Counted from the stretch's first letter, positions 27,301 to 35,694 are shown. The stretch is 64,000 nucleotides of DNA from MFD02979-c5 sp963705385 (GCA_963705385.1 OY970075.1:496001-560000), one strand, 5' to 3'. A program made the numbers and translations. Notes: generated by a model from the letters alone, not told the origin.

Positions 27301-27782
27301 ATGCCAGCAAGAAACGCAAGTCAGGAGAGCCGTTTTACTTTCATCCTATCATAGTAACCCAGATCCTTTTGGACTTTACCCAAGATGAAGATGAAGAGGC
27401 TATACTAGCAGCCCTACTGCATGATATTGTAGAAGATACGCCCATGAGCTTGCCTCAGATAGAAGCCATGTTTGGTTCTGAGGTAGCTCGTCTAGTCAAT
27501 GGGGTCACGAAGCTAGACAAAGGAAGTAGAAGGCTATCGCTCTCAGCCTATGAGAATATCAAAAAGCTCATTGACCAGAAAGATGAGCGCGTACTGAAGA
27601 TTAAGCTAGCAGATCGGATTCATAATATGCGCACGATAGGGGGGCATGCGAAGTATGAAAAGCAAAAGCAGATATCAGAAGAGAGCTTACAGTTCTTTAT
27701 CCCTCTAGCTAAACAATTAGGCTTACCTCAGGCTGTAGAGGAACTGCAAAGCCTTGTCTTTGATGTATTAAATAGAGGGTAG
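24330..27782 (+). CDS. Sodium/solute symporter fused to a SpoT-like HD (p)ppGpp-hydrolase domain
   Basis: This is an intact 1150-residue protein. Residues 1-about 465 form a PutP/SSS transporter (VYAFLLITLIIGLRAGRGIK, LLPIGIKGMAIAGLFAVTMS, TVDSFLHAAGLTLVHDVIKP). About 496-670 is a second membrane block of five or six helices. About 675-955 is a cytosolic helical linker, placed where CbrA-type symporter kinases have HisKA/HATPase, but no phosphoacceptor His or G-boxes are visible. About 960-1150 is a SpoT/MESH1-type HD domain with all expected residues: R996, H1005, H1031-D1032, E1035-D1036, D1095 and N1099 (LLHDIVEDT, KLADRIHNMRTI). There is no synthetase, TGS or ACT domain. Prediction: transporter-shaped sensor with alarmone-hydrolase output. 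Confidence 0.88.
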   Translation: MNYFSIDYLIVYAFLLITLIIGLRAGRGIKDIREYAVANKTFSTAALVLTFLATDLAGESVLDLAGGVSKEGIILSVVFIVGVCGGFLAQALFIAPNIVYFKQSITMGDVMGTLYGVNSKIITGLLGFFTAICIAGMEITVLGLLCESLLGIDYRWGVGLGGIVLASYSAHGGIKSVTVTDIFQFIILLVVIPMITILALKHAGGIKTVLTQVPSTQLQIFNHPNFHYYLVLFLGKVIFQFPMIDPALIQRFLMAKTRSQLRNQFLTLAVFSPALYLTIMLMGMAGLILYPTLAGQQVVPQIINDLLPIGIKGMAIAGLFAVTMSTVDSFLHAAGLTLVHDVIKPLSDKRGMAIKELNWAKYATLFVSLFAIAIGFARAENLYNFLLISYEFTCPLLAFPLWCGIIGLKPDQRAFYAAAGVTSGALILSKLLLPKTHSYLSALISVIVNGIVFLSIHAIRNQGFVMVSRTQGQEHSWRTGHDNTLMRFKELLPTPKRIIAYSRTKVTKYGAPYILLGIFYVINYIIPYFMWEHASAQSYDLMFYLRFTGAVACGLLTVKDAWPSRLLAYIPTFWHLTLLYCIPFTSTVMFLLTQGSIEWLINVTMSIMFLVVLVDWMSFIILTLLGVSLGFLFYTQVVGPINLKLDFSAGYLLIYQGIFATLIGLLFARRRQQKFNHIATRQQLLATAHQLTNGRLVEALNYQNRVAQGLGRDGINVLDNVYATSRVIEEELKDRPSKGLQEANEKLKAITEYLEEVSYHAKDYLRLEVGKVSLDALLKETQATLKAQDLDSMPTLAIQLLTQHKELQGDIACIQRLLINGICYVQSYNYDKHRIQLAIEDTQLGYHLSSIKGYTKKVDALRLGITTADALPRLQPVYMGDVAARSVPPDSPSDLPRVENERIVDAHYGVTEYYEPEDGFTIVYVIPLGVRDIRPKSMDLKEMEIAPQEVLVDYAGAAGLEEALKEQIKDKTKGVSIAKVEKAIGLIKKYHASKKRKSGEPFYFHPIIVTQILLDFTQDEDEEAILAALLHDIVEDTPMSLPQIEAMFGSEVARLVNGVTKLDKGSRRLSLSAYENIKKLIDQKDERVLKIKLADRIHNMRTIGGHAKYEKQKQISEESLQFFIPLAKQLGLPQAVEELQSLVFDVLNRG

Positions 27783-28041
27783 CAGTAGGTAAAGAGGAAT
27801 GATTAGATCTGAGTTCCCGATGTAGAGTAGAGCGGCCTATTTGTAATTGCTTGGCTACCTTGGGGTTATTCCTGATGCTATTAAGCGCAAGGCTCCAGCC
27901 AGTTTTTCTTTGTCCAAACTAGACTTTCCAGGACCTTTGCCTTTTAACCAGGCTGTATGGATTCCTCCTTGAATGAAGCAGCTGAAAATCTGTCAATGCA
28001 AGTATGTACTCTCAATTCTGACGCTAGCCCACACGCCCAAG

Positions 28042-28267
28042 CGGGATTTAACAAGCCCCTGACACGCATTAGAAGTAGAAAAATTGTGCTATTCTCTGAT
28101 GTAGGGGGCTGATCTTCTTGGCACAAGCAAGCGCGGGATTTGCAAAAGGAGCTAGGCAGTCTGTGCAGGTATCTGATTGGCTAGAACGCTTGACGCAAGG
28201 AGCAGCTAGGCATGAAAGCCTGGACCTAGCGGATGTTCTAACTTGTCGAGCAGTTAATGAAAGCTGA
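28042..28267 (+). pseudogene. C-terminal remnant of a toprim/DUF6371-like protein
   Basis: Two frames give KPLTRIRSRKIVLFSDVGG, a TGA, SSWHKQARDLQKELGS and then, shifted, VQVSDWLERLTQGAARHESLD, LADVL. This resembles the end of mobile-element toprim/primase-like proteins of Bacteroidota, where VLFPDAG..D.W..KA..L is followed by VSDLLE..AT..ER..GLDLADYL. A stop and a frameshift make it dead. The rest of 27783-28371 shows no recognisable gene. Confidence 0.45.
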
Positions 28268-28371
28268 AAGTAAAGTTTTCAGTGTAATGGAAAAATTTTG
28301 ACAGAATCTTTTGAGTGATGCTAATTGCTGTAAATCCTTGATAATCAGCATATTGATAAGTTAGGATGAGT

Positions 28372-28445
28372 GGGCTCTGTAGGATTCGAACCTACGACCC
28401 TCTGCTTGTAAGGCAGATGCTCTGAACCAACTGAGCTAAGAGCCC
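28372..28445 (-). tRNA. tRNA-Val (anticodon TAC)
   Basis: This is a 74-nt cloverleaf on the minus strand. The acceptor GGGCTCT pairs with AGAGCCC, the D-arm is AGCTCAGTTGGTTCAGAGC, the anticodon loop is CTTACAA with TAC, and the T-arm is GTAGGTTCGAATCCTAC. No CCA is encoded. Confidence 0.97.
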
Positions 28446-28457
28446 TTGATAGGAGGA

Positions 28458-28465
28458 CAAATATA
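28458..28465 (-). promoter_or_regulatory. -7 promoter element of tRNA-Val
   Basis: The minus strand reads TATATTTG, an exact TAnnTTTG match, 12 bp upstream of the tRNA 5' end. A TTG lies at 28478-28480, but the spacing is short, so the -33 element is uncertain. Confidence 0.55.
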
Positions 28466-28557
28466 AAAAACTTCCTGCAACTTGTGTAGAGGAATAGAAG
28501 CTTAGCAGTAGCTATCTACCTTTTCCAGGGTATATTCACCAAAGATGACAAGTATCC

Positions 28558-31041
28558 ATGCTTAAGATTGTGAAAATTACTGGGAGGCTTTTAGTCCTAT
28601 TATTCCTCTTGCTGACAGCAACTGCGATCGCCACAGGGATATATTGCTATCACTACAGGGACCAAATTATTCAGAAATTTGTATGTGCAGTCAACAAAAG
28701 GCTGGACCATCCGATACAAGTCCGCTCCATTCAGCTCAACGCACTGAAGTCTTTTCCTAACATTACCTTTGTCCTCCAGGAAGTGGTTGTAAAAAATCGC
28801 ACCAAGGCTACTACGGACTTGGTCGCCGTCCGCAAAGTTTATTGTGCTTTTGATCTCTGGAAGTTGTTCCAGGGTCAATACGTACTGGACCAGATTTCCC
28901 TTGAGCAAGGGAAGATTAACCTAGCTGTAGTAGCTGCGTACCAGCTAGGACAGGAGGGAGACAGCGCTCCAAGCAGTCTGGTTAGTTCTTCCTTGACTAT
29001 AAAGCTGCAAAAACTTACGCTTAAAGACATAGAAATAGTGTACGGCGGCAAGGACAAGCACTACACAATCAACGTAGCCCAAAGCCAAGCTACCCTTCAG
29101 TGGGGTTACCCCAAGCTGGAAGTTGAACTGATTGGCGTCACTACAAGGCAAAGCATCCAGCATAAGGATTTAGCTTGGGCACAAAACCTGCCTATAGCGC
29201 TGCGTGCCACCTTAACTTATAACCAGCAGTATGAAACAATAACCTTGCAGCCTATTCAATTCAAGCAAGCAGGTGCACAGCTAGTGGTACAAGGCAGTTG
29301 GGGCACCGAAGAGACGGCTCCGATCCACATGACTATTCAAGGAAAAAAAATATCCTCCACATCCTTGTTACAGTGTTTTCCCCTACAACATAGCCGCCAA
29401 CTTCAGCATTATATACCACAAGGAAATCTAGGCTTCGCGCTAAACCTTACCAAGGAGCCAGGCAAAAACCAGACAATAGCCTTGCAGGGTAGCTTTGTAC
29501 TTAAGGAGGGGAGATGGACTACAAACTATCTTGCTCAACCTATCAACCTACATGAAGTGATAGGGGAGCTGTGTATACCTCGTATACAAGACCTTAAAAC
29601 AGCTATGCTCAAGGTTAATAAGTTTACTGGCACACTTGCTGACAGTCAGGTAGAGGGTAGCTTGCTCCTGCATGACTTTCAAAAGCTTCATCTTCAAGGG
29701 AGCGCCCAGGCTACGGTTGACTTAGCTTCTCTCAATCAGCTACTTACCAAATCTCCTATCGTAGACGCTGCAGGACAGCTGAACCTTACCTGTAAGCTAG
29801 AGGCTAGTCTTGCTGAACTTATGCATGGTACTCCCTCTCAGGATAACATCCACCTGGTAGGTGAATTGCAAGCACAAGCTGCCCAGTTCAAGCTAGCCTC
29901 GTCCCAACTTCAATGTAGAGACCTGAACGGCCACCTATTTTTTCAGAACGATGCCCTGGTCATGAAGAACTTTACTGGCAGCATAGGTCCAGGAAACTTT
30001 GTGCTGAACGGCACTGTCCAAAACCTCTTGCCTTTCTTGCTAGTTGATGACCAAAAGCTTTGCTCAGATGCTAAGCTTTACGTGGACACCTTAGACCTGG
30101 ATGCACTGTTTGCTGACAGCGGTGAGCTTAAAGACCAGGCTAGTAGAGGCCCTAAAAAGTTTAACATAGCGCCTCACTGGATGCTGAACCTTGATTGTGA
30201 CATCCAACAGCTTCGCTGTAAGCGATTTTATGCAAAAAATGTGCGCGGTAAGTTGAAAATCAAAGACCAAAAATTGATTGCTGAAAAGCTACAGCTAGGC
30301 TTCTCTGGAGGCAAAGCCTTCTTATATGGAAGCCTGGATGCAAGCACCGATCACTTAGCTATCCACACAAAAGCTCAGCTTAAGGACGTCGATATCGATC
30401 AATTGTTTTATGGATTCGAAAACTTTCACCAAAGCTTTTTGATAGATAAGCACTTAAGCGGAAAGGTATTTGCCGACTTAGACCTGAGCCTACAGGCTAA
30501 CAAGCAGTGGGATGTAAACTGGGAGGCCCTGCAGGCTGATATCGACGTGCGGCTAAGCAACGGAGCACTTCACCGCTTTGCACCTATTCAGCAACTTTAC
30601 AAGTACGTAGCAGAGGAAAGCCTCTCAGAAGTGCACTTTTCAGAGCTCGGAAACTACATTCGTATCAAGCATAGGACCATTCATATTCCTCCTATGGAAG
30701 TGCATTCTAATGTGACACGTATTCGGCTGTCTGGAACTCATACTTTCGACGGAAAAATAGATTATAATTTTGTTATTCCCCTTACAAGTTTCCGACAAGT
30801 AGGCCACAGCTGTCCTGAGGAAGTAGCAGCAGACGCACTTGCAGGTATCAATCTATTTCTCAAGCTGCGGGGTGATGTCAATAACTATCAGATTACATAT
30901 GACACTGAGGCGTTCGAGGCCAGCCTCAAAGGTAAAATACAAGAGCAGGGACAGGTACTGAAGCAAATACTGCAAGGAAAGTACAAAGGCAAAACAAAGG
31001 TCAAAAAGCTTGCTCCTGATGATTACTTTGAGTTTGAATAG
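28558..31041 (+). CDS. AsmA-like family envelope protein
   Basis: This is an 827-residue protein anchored by one N-terminal hydrophobic segment (residues about 9-30, LLVLLFLLLTATAIATGIYC) with the rest outside the cytoplasm. The region after the anchor (ITFVLQEVVVKNRTKATTDL, ISLEQGKINL) and the C-terminal LRLSGTHTFDGKIDYNFVIP-like region match AsmA/AsmA-like proteins. These are long beta-rich, repeating proteins thought to carry phospholipids between membranes or aid outer-membrane assembly. It starts 112 bp after the tRNA-Val gene and ends before strong terminator hairpins. The function in this clade is inferred from the family. Confidence 0.85.
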   Translation: MLKIVKITGRLLVLLFLLLTATAIATGIYCYHYRDQIIQKFVCAVNKRLDHPIQVRSIQLNALKSFPNITFVLQEVVVKNRTKATTDLVAVRKVYCAFDLWKLFQGQYVLDQISLEQGKINLAVVAAYQLGQEGDSAPSSLVSSSLTIKLQKLTLKDIEIVYGGKDKHYTINVAQSQATLQWGYPKLEVELIGVTTRQSIQHKDLAWAQNLPIALRATLTYNQQYETITLQPIQFKQAGAQLVVQGSWGTEETAPIHMTIQGKKISSTSLLQCFPLQHSRQLQHYIPQGNLGFALNLTKEPGKNQTIALQGSFVLKEGRWTTNYLAQPINLHEVIGELCIPRIQDLKTAMLKVNKFTGTLADSQVEGSLLLHDFQKLHLQGSAQATVDLASLNQLLTKSPIVDAAGQLNLTCKLEASLAELMHGTPSQDNIHLVGELQAQAAQFKLASSQLQCRDLNGHLFFQNDALVMKNFTGSIGPGNFVLNGTVQNLLPFLLVDDQKLCSDAKLYVDTLDLDALFADSGELKDQASRGPKKFNIAPHWMLNLDCDIQQLRCKRFYAKNVRGKLKIKDQKLIAEKLQLGFSGGKAFLYGSLDASTDHLAIHTKAQLKDVDIDQLFYGFENFHQSFLIDKHLSGKVFADLDLSLQANKQWDVNWEALQADIDVRLSNGALHRFAPIQQLYKYVAEESLSEVHFSELGNYIRIKHRTIHIPPMEVHSNVTRIRLSGTHTFDGKIDYNFVIPLTSFRQVGHSCPEEVAADALAGINLFLKLRGDVNNYQITYDTEAFEASLKGKIQEQGQVLKQILQGKYKGKTKVKKLAPDDYFEFE

Positions 31042-31114
31042 CAAAAACTTCCCTTTTGGCAAAAATTGCTTTACTGCTAAGCTTGAGTAAATAGGTTAGA
31101 AAACCACTTCTAAT

Positions 31115-31171
31115 TCCTCCTTCATCAAGGAGGAGAGCTTTCGATGTTTGTTCCGCGAACAAACATTTTTT
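31115..31171 (+). terminator. Tandem hairpins, the second a strong rho-independent terminator
   Basis: TCCTCCTT pairs with AAGGAGGA at 31115-31134. A second perfect stem, ATGTTTGTTC at 31144-31153 with GAACAAACAT at 31157-31166 across a 3-nt loop, is followed by six T. This ends the AsmA-like transcript about 100 bp after its stop. Confidence 0.88.
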
Positions 31172-31273
31172 ATGAAAGCGCTTGTAATCCTTGCATAACA
31201 TGAGATGTTATCTTACTCGCTTTGTAAAGCTGCTCTAAAAGCAATTTCTTAGTAAAATAAGCCTTCAAACATT

Positions 31274-33754
31274 ATGAAATATAATCCGTTAAGCGTGGCG
31301 ATGGCGTACAGCTTTCTATTTTTGGTAAGCGCCTGTAAAGGCACTAAGGTGGCCACTAGGCATGCCTATATCCCACTCCAGCAAGCCACAGCACAAGCCT
31401 TATACCAAGCTAAAGAGGCCAATTCCCACGACCTGCTCCACACTAAGCTAGAAGTTAGTTTTGACTGGCAACAACAACGCTTGCATGGCCTAGCTACCTT
31501 AAAGCTGCAACCACATGGTGACCCCCAACCTCATCTGGTCTTAGATGCCCAAGGCTTTGTGGTTTGTAGCGTCGCTAGCGTAGAAGAGCACAAGAAAAGT
31601 CCTTTGGAGTACACCTACGACGGTAAAAAGCTGACCATCGACTTAGGCAAAGCGCTGCCTACAGCAACAGCTTATTGGGTAGAAATTGCTTACATAGCCC
31701 AACCACATGAAGTCAATAAGTCCCCAAAGCTCGACTTTTTTACCAATAAAGGGCTATTTTTCATCAACCCTAATGGCAGCGATTACACAAGGCCCCAACA
31801 AATCTGGACACAAGGTCAACCCTATAATTCATACTGGCTACCCACGATTGATGTCTCTGGACAGCGGTGTACCCAGGAGTTTTATATCACTGTAGATAAG
31901 CGATTCAAAACACTCTCTAACGGAGTCTTGGGCTATTCGAAGTTCAATGAAGACTACACCCGAACAGACTATTGGTATACGGACTTGCCACATGCACCTT
32001 ATTTATTTATGCTCGCTGTAGGTGACTTTGCAGTAGTGCAAGACGAGTGGAATAACCTTGAAGTCAGCTATTATGTGGAACCAGCTTATGATCAGCATGT
32101 CCCAGCCATCTTTGGCCATACCCCTGAGATGCTTGCATTATTTTCAGAAAAACTAGCTTATCCTTATCCGTGGCCTAAATACAGCCAGATAGTAGTGCGA
32201 GACTACTGGGCAGGTGCCAAGGAAAATACCTCTGCCACTGTGTTTGCGGATACCCTTCAGGTAGACGACCGCCAGCTTTTAGACCAAGACTATGACGATG
32301 CTATCGCCCAAGAATTGTTTCACCAGTGGTTTGGCGATCTGGTCACTTGTGAGCCCTGGGAACATTTGTCTTTGGACCATACATTGGCGTGTATAGGTGC
32401 GCACATTTGGCGTGAGCACAAATATGGAGCTGATGCTGGAGACTTGATGATGTGGGAAATACGCCAAGCTTACCTGAAAGAAACTGCACAAGTCCAAGTC
32501 AACCCCCTTCAGCTTTACCATCACACCATAATAAAAGCCTTTGATAGCCATAGTGCTAACAAGGGTGCCTTGGCTTTGCATACGCTTCGGCAATACATAG
32601 GCGAAGAAGTTTTTTTCAAAGCACTCAGCCATTACCTCAAAAAACATGCTTTTTCTACTGTAGCAATCCACCAGCTTAGAAAATCCTTTGAAGAAGTAAC
32701 AGGAGAAGACTTAAATTGGTTCTTTGATCAGTGGTTCCTAGCTACAAGCCATCCTATTGTAGAGGTAAGCGATACCTATGAAAATGGAATACTCACCCTA
32801 AAGGTATGGCAAAAACAAAACTCACAAACAGATCCTATCTACAAGCTGCCCTTAGCCGTATACATTTGGATAGCAGGCGAGAAACAATGCCATGAAATCG
32901 TGGTAACGCAACGGTACAGTGAATTTACTTGGACCCTTCCACAGCGGCCAGAGCTTGTATACCTCGACCAACGCAAAATACCAGCTGCCCTCATCGAACA
33001 TCCTAAGGATGCAGCAGCTTACCAGCAGCTGTACTACCAAGAGAAAGGATTTTTTGCTAAAAAAGAAGCATTGACCTATTGTATGCAACATCTACATCTC
33101 CCTACTTGCTACCAAGTACTTCAAGATGCTCTACAAGATGACTTCTGGTTTTTCAGGAAAATCGCTATAGAAGCTCTCAAGGGTTACAAAGGCCAAAACC
33201 TAGCCACGGTAGAAGCTGCCCTCATCAACTTGAGTAAAAATGACAGTAAGCCTGCTGTGAGAGCTGCTGCCGTGCATACACTTGCCTCTTTGCAAGCACC
33301 AGCACAATACGTTGCTGTTTACAAACAAGCGATGACTGATGCCTCATACCATGTAGCTAGCACTGCTTTGTACGCCTATGCCACTACTAGCAACGAGCCT
33401 GAAAAGCTTGCTTGCTTGGCCAAATTTGAAGCCTTGGATAACCTAGCAATCGTCACGAAACTGGCTAGTTACTACACAGCGGCTCAAGAGCCTGGAAAAT
33501 ACCTATGGCTCAAAGAAAAATTTACAAAGCTACAAGGCAGAATAGCAGCCCGTTGTTTGATCATAGCCATAGGCCAATACCTTGCTGCCATCACAGACAA
33601 GCAAAGTCAAGAAGATGGACTGCTTTTATTCAGACAGGTTGCTTTACATACTGATAGAGGGTATATTAAGTCCGCTGTCTGCGAAGCCCTACAACAAATG
33701 CAAAAAATCAAAGATGCCCAAGTCCTGCTTAGCGAACTCAAAACCCATGAATAG
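31274..33754 (+). CDS. M1-family aminopeptidase-like lipoprotein with a degenerate zinc site
   Basis: This is an 826-residue M1 peptidase homologue. The N-terminus has a lipobox (residues 1-21, ending LVSAC), so it is probably outer-membrane anchored. The M1 architecture is complete: beta-sandwich, exopeptidase loop GAKEN (314-318, normally GAMEN), catalytic region, and helical HEAT-like C-terminus (about 590-826). The key residues are changed. HEXXH is QELFH (Gln346), the third zinc ligand Glu is His369, and the transition-state Tyr of the SYNKG motif is Ala428. The frame is unbroken across 2.5 kb, so it is kept, probably as a non-catalytic peptide-binding or structural protein. Confidence 0.85.
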   Translation: MKYNPLSVAMAYSFLFLVSACKGTKVATRHAYIPLQQATAQALYQAKEANSHDLLHTKLEVSFDWQQQRLHGLATLKLQPHGDPQPHLVLDAQGFVVCSVASVEEHKKSPLEYTYDGKKLTIDLGKALPTATAYWVEIAYIAQPHEVNKSPKLDFFTNKGLFFINPNGSDYTRPQQIWTQGQPYNSYWLPTIDVSGQRCTQEFYITVDKRFKTLSNGVLGYSKFNEDYTRTDYWYTDLPHAPYLFMLAVGDFAVVQDEWNNLEVSYYVEPAYDQHVPAIFGHTPEMLALFSEKLAYPYPWPKYSQIVVRDYWAGAKENTSATVFADTLQVDDRQLLDQDYDDAIAQELFHQWFGDLVTCEPWEHLSLDHTLACIGAHIWREHKYGADAGDLMMWEIRQAYLKETAQVQVNPLQLYHHTIIKAFDSHSANKGALALHTLRQYIGEEVFFKALSHYLKKHAFSTVAIHQLRKSFEEVTGEDLNWFFDQWFLATSHPIVEVSDTYENGILTLKVWQKQNSQTDPIYKLPLAVYIWIAGEKQCHEIVVTQRYSEFTWTLPQRPELVYLDQRKIPAALIEHPKDAAAYQQLYYQEKGFFAKKEALTYCMQHLHLPTCYQVLQDALQDDFWFFRKIAIEALKGYKGQNLATVEAALINLSKNDSKPAVRAAAVHTLASLQAPAQYVAVYKQAMTDASYHVASTALYAYATTSNEPEKLACLAKFEALDNLAIVTKLASYYTAAQEPGKYLWLKEKFTKLQGRIAARCLIIAIGQYLAAITDKQSQEDGLLLFRQVALHTDRGYIKSAVCEALQQMQKIKDAQVLLSELKTHE

Positions 33755-33859
33755 TATTAGTTAGGTTCATCCTTGAGGTCTTTTTGGTAAAGTAGTGCTA
33801 ATCGAAAGCTGGTACTGTACAAATGCATGCAGCACCTATCCAATTTTTTGGGTACCCGA

Positions 33860-33889
33860 TTGGATCCAAATGAAAAATCTGTAGATTTG
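33860..33889 (+). promoter_or_regulatory. Promoter of the tRNA-Tyr/Gly/Thr cluster
   Basis: TTG at 33860-33862 and TAGATTTG at 33882-33889 are separated by 19 bp, matching the Bacteroidota -33 TTG / -7 TAnnTTTG pattern. They lie 55 bp upstream of tRNA-Tyr. Confidence 0.65.
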
Positions 33890-33944
33890 CATTCTTATTT
33901 AGTGCATTTGAGTGCGCATACTTGCGTGACAAATGCCCTTCTAT

Positions 33945-34027
33945 GGGGAGGTGCCAGAGTGGTTAAATGGGGCGGACTGTAAATCCGTTGCTTCACGGCT
34001 ACGTAGGTTCGAATCCTACCCTCCCCA
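33945..34027 (+). tRNA. tRNA-Tyr (anticodon GTA)
   Basis: This is an 83-nt class II tRNA. The acceptor GGGGAGG pairs with CCTCCCC and the discriminator is A. The anticodon loop CTGTAAA carries GTA, followed by a variable arm and the T-arm GTAGGTTCGAATCCTAC. It is first of a three-tRNA cluster. Confidence 0.97.
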
Positions 34028-34162
34028 CTGTTATTGGTTATTCTTTTATGTTGGGCAACTGACTGGTTGATTAACCAGTGCTGAAATGGCCTATCAAATC
34101 CATGGCTATAAACTATCCACGCTGCTTGATAAAAAGATAAATCGTTAATAAATAGGGTATAA

Positions 34163-34235
34163 GCGGAAGTAGCTCAGCTGGTAGAGCGACAGCCTTCCAA
34201 GCTGTAGGTCGCGAGTTCGATCCTCGTCTTCCGCT
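34163..34235 (+). tRNA. tRNA-Gly (anticodon TCC)
   Basis: This is a 73-nt cloverleaf. The acceptor GCGGAAG pairs with CTTCCGC, the D-arm is AGCTCAGCTGGTAGAGC, the anticodon loop CTTCCAA carries TCC, and the T-arm is GCGAGTTCGATCCTCGT. It lies between tRNA-Tyr and tRNA-Thr. Confidence 0.97.
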
Positions 34236-34244
34236 CTCTTGTAG

Positions 34245-34316
34245 GCCGATGTAGCTCAGGGGTAGAGTACTTCCTTGGTAAGGAAGGGGTCACGGGTTCA
34301 AATCCCGTCATTGGCT
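34245..34316 (+). tRNA. tRNA-Thr (anticodon GGT)
   Basis: This is a 72-nt cloverleaf. The acceptor GCCGATG pairs with CATTGGC (one G-U), the D-arm is AGCTCAGGGGTAGAGT, the anticodon loop TTGGTAA carries GGT, and the T-arm is ACGGGTTCAAATCCCGT. It starts 9 bp after tRNA-Gly. Confidence 0.96.
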
Positions 34317-34414
34317 CGTCGAGCCAATTCGTTGGGTTGATGTGTGAAAGCTATGGAAGGGCTAATTCCAGCATGCATCAATGCTAGCTGTAACTATTTT
34401 AAGCATAATCTAAG

Positions 34415-34422
34415 TATATTTG
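34415..34422 (+). promoter_or_regulatory. -7 promoter element of tuf
   Basis: TATATTTG is an exact TAnnTTTG match 28 bp upstream of the tuf ATG. No clear TTG lies at the usual spacing; the -33 region is ATTTTAAG-like. Confidence 0.55.
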
Positions 34423-34450
34423 TTTCAAACTAAAACCAAAATTTTTAACC

Positions 34451-35638
34451 ATGGCAAAAGAAACCTACAAACGTTCCAAGCCACATGTCAACGTCGGCAC
34501 GCTTGGCCACGTTGATCACGGTAAGACAACGCTCACTTCAGCTATTACTAAGGTGTTAGCCGATCAAGGGTTGGCTCAAAAAAGAGACTTTGATACCATT
34601 GATAATACAGTTGAAGAAAGAGAAAGAGGCATAACGATCAATAGATCTCATGTAGAATACGAAACTCTTGTAAGGCATTACTCTCATGTAGATTGCCCTG
34701 GCCACGCCGACTACGTAAAAAACATGATAACAGGCGCTGCACAAATGGATGGTGCAATCTTAGTAGTAGCAGCTACAGATGGCTTGATGCCTCAAACAAG
34801 AGAGCATGTACTCTTAGCACGTCAGGTAGGTGTGCCTGATATCGTTGTATTCATCAACAAAGCAGACGCTGTAGATGACCCTGAGATGCTAGAACTAGTA
34901 GAGATGGAGATCAGGGAACTCCTTAATAAATATGGATTTGATGGTGACAATATCCCGGTAATCTGTGGCTCAGCACTAGGAGCATTGAAAAATGAAGAAA
35001 AGTGGGTCAACAGTATCAAAGAGCTTATGGATGCTGTTGATAAACACATCCCATTACCGCAACGGATTACTGATAAAGATTTCCTGCTACCTGTAGAAGA
35101 TGTCCTCACTATTACAGGACGTGGTACTGTGGCCACTGGAAGGATTGAAAGAGGGGTAATCAACACAGGGGACCCAGTAGAAATCGTTGGTATGAGTACA
35201 GAGAACCTAAAGTCAACTGTAACAGGTGTGGAAATGTTTAGAAAAATTCTAGACAGAGGAGAAGCAGGTGATAACGTAGGTTTGTTACTACGTGGCATTG
35301 AAAAGCACCAGATCCGTAGAGGAATGACTATCTGTAAGCCAGGCTCTTTGACTCCTCACCACAAATTCAAGGCAGAAGTATATATTCTTTCCAAAGAAGA
35401 GGGAGGCCGCCACACACCGTTTTTCAATAAATATAGACCTCAGTTTTATTTCAGAACAACCGATGTAACTGGTGAAGTGAAGCTACCTGAAGGGGTCGAG
35501 ATGGTGATGCCAGGTGATAACTTAACCCTGGAGATAGAGCTCATTAACAGAATTGCAATGGAGAAAGGATTGCGCTTTGCAATCCGAGAAGGAGGTAGAA
35601 CTGTGGGCGCTGGTCAGGTGACCGAGGTGATTGAATAA
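34451..35638 (+). CDS. tuf: Translation elongation factor Tu
   Basis: This GTPase delivers aminoacyl-tRNA to the ribosomal A site. At 395 residues it is full length. The G1 motif is GHVDHGKTT, the effector loop is RERGITINRSHVEYE, G3 is DCPGHADY, G4 is NKAD, and domains 2 and 3 are complete, ending GAGQVTEVIE. It stands in the classic tRNA cluster-tuf-tRNA-Trp-secE-nusG-rplKAJL-rpoBC order. A hairpin follows the stop. Confidence 0.99.
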   Translation: MAKETYKRSKPHVNVGTLGHVDHGKTTLTSAITKVLADQGLAQKRDFDTIDNTVEERERGITINRSHVEYETLVRHYSHVDCPGHADYVKNMITGAAQMDGAILVVAATDGLMPQTREHVLLARQVGVPDIVVFINKADAVDDPEMLELVEMEIRELLNKYGFDGDNIPVICGSALGALKNEEKWVNSIKELMDAVDKHIPLPQRITDKDFLLPVEDVLTITGRGTVATGRIERGVINTGDPVEIVGMSTENLKSTVTGVEMFRKILDRGEAGDNVGLLLRGIEKHQIRRGMTICKPGSLTPHHKFKAEVYILSKEEGGRHTPFFNKYRPQFYFRTTDVTGEVKLPEGVEMVMPGDNLTLEIELINRIAMEKGLRFAIREGGRTVGAGQVTEVIE

Positions 35639-35660
35639 TTACCCTACCTTTCCATATGAT

Positions 35661-35694
35661 AAGCACATTTCCTGGAAAAGAAGTGTGCTTGTTT
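35661..35694 (+). terminator. Terminator-like hairpin after tuf
   Basis: AAGCACATTTC at 35661-35671 pairs with GAAGTGTGCTT at 35680-35690 (one G-U), followed by the weak tract GTTTA. It overlaps the -33 region of the next promoter, separating tuf from the secE-rpoC unit. Confidence 0.65.
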
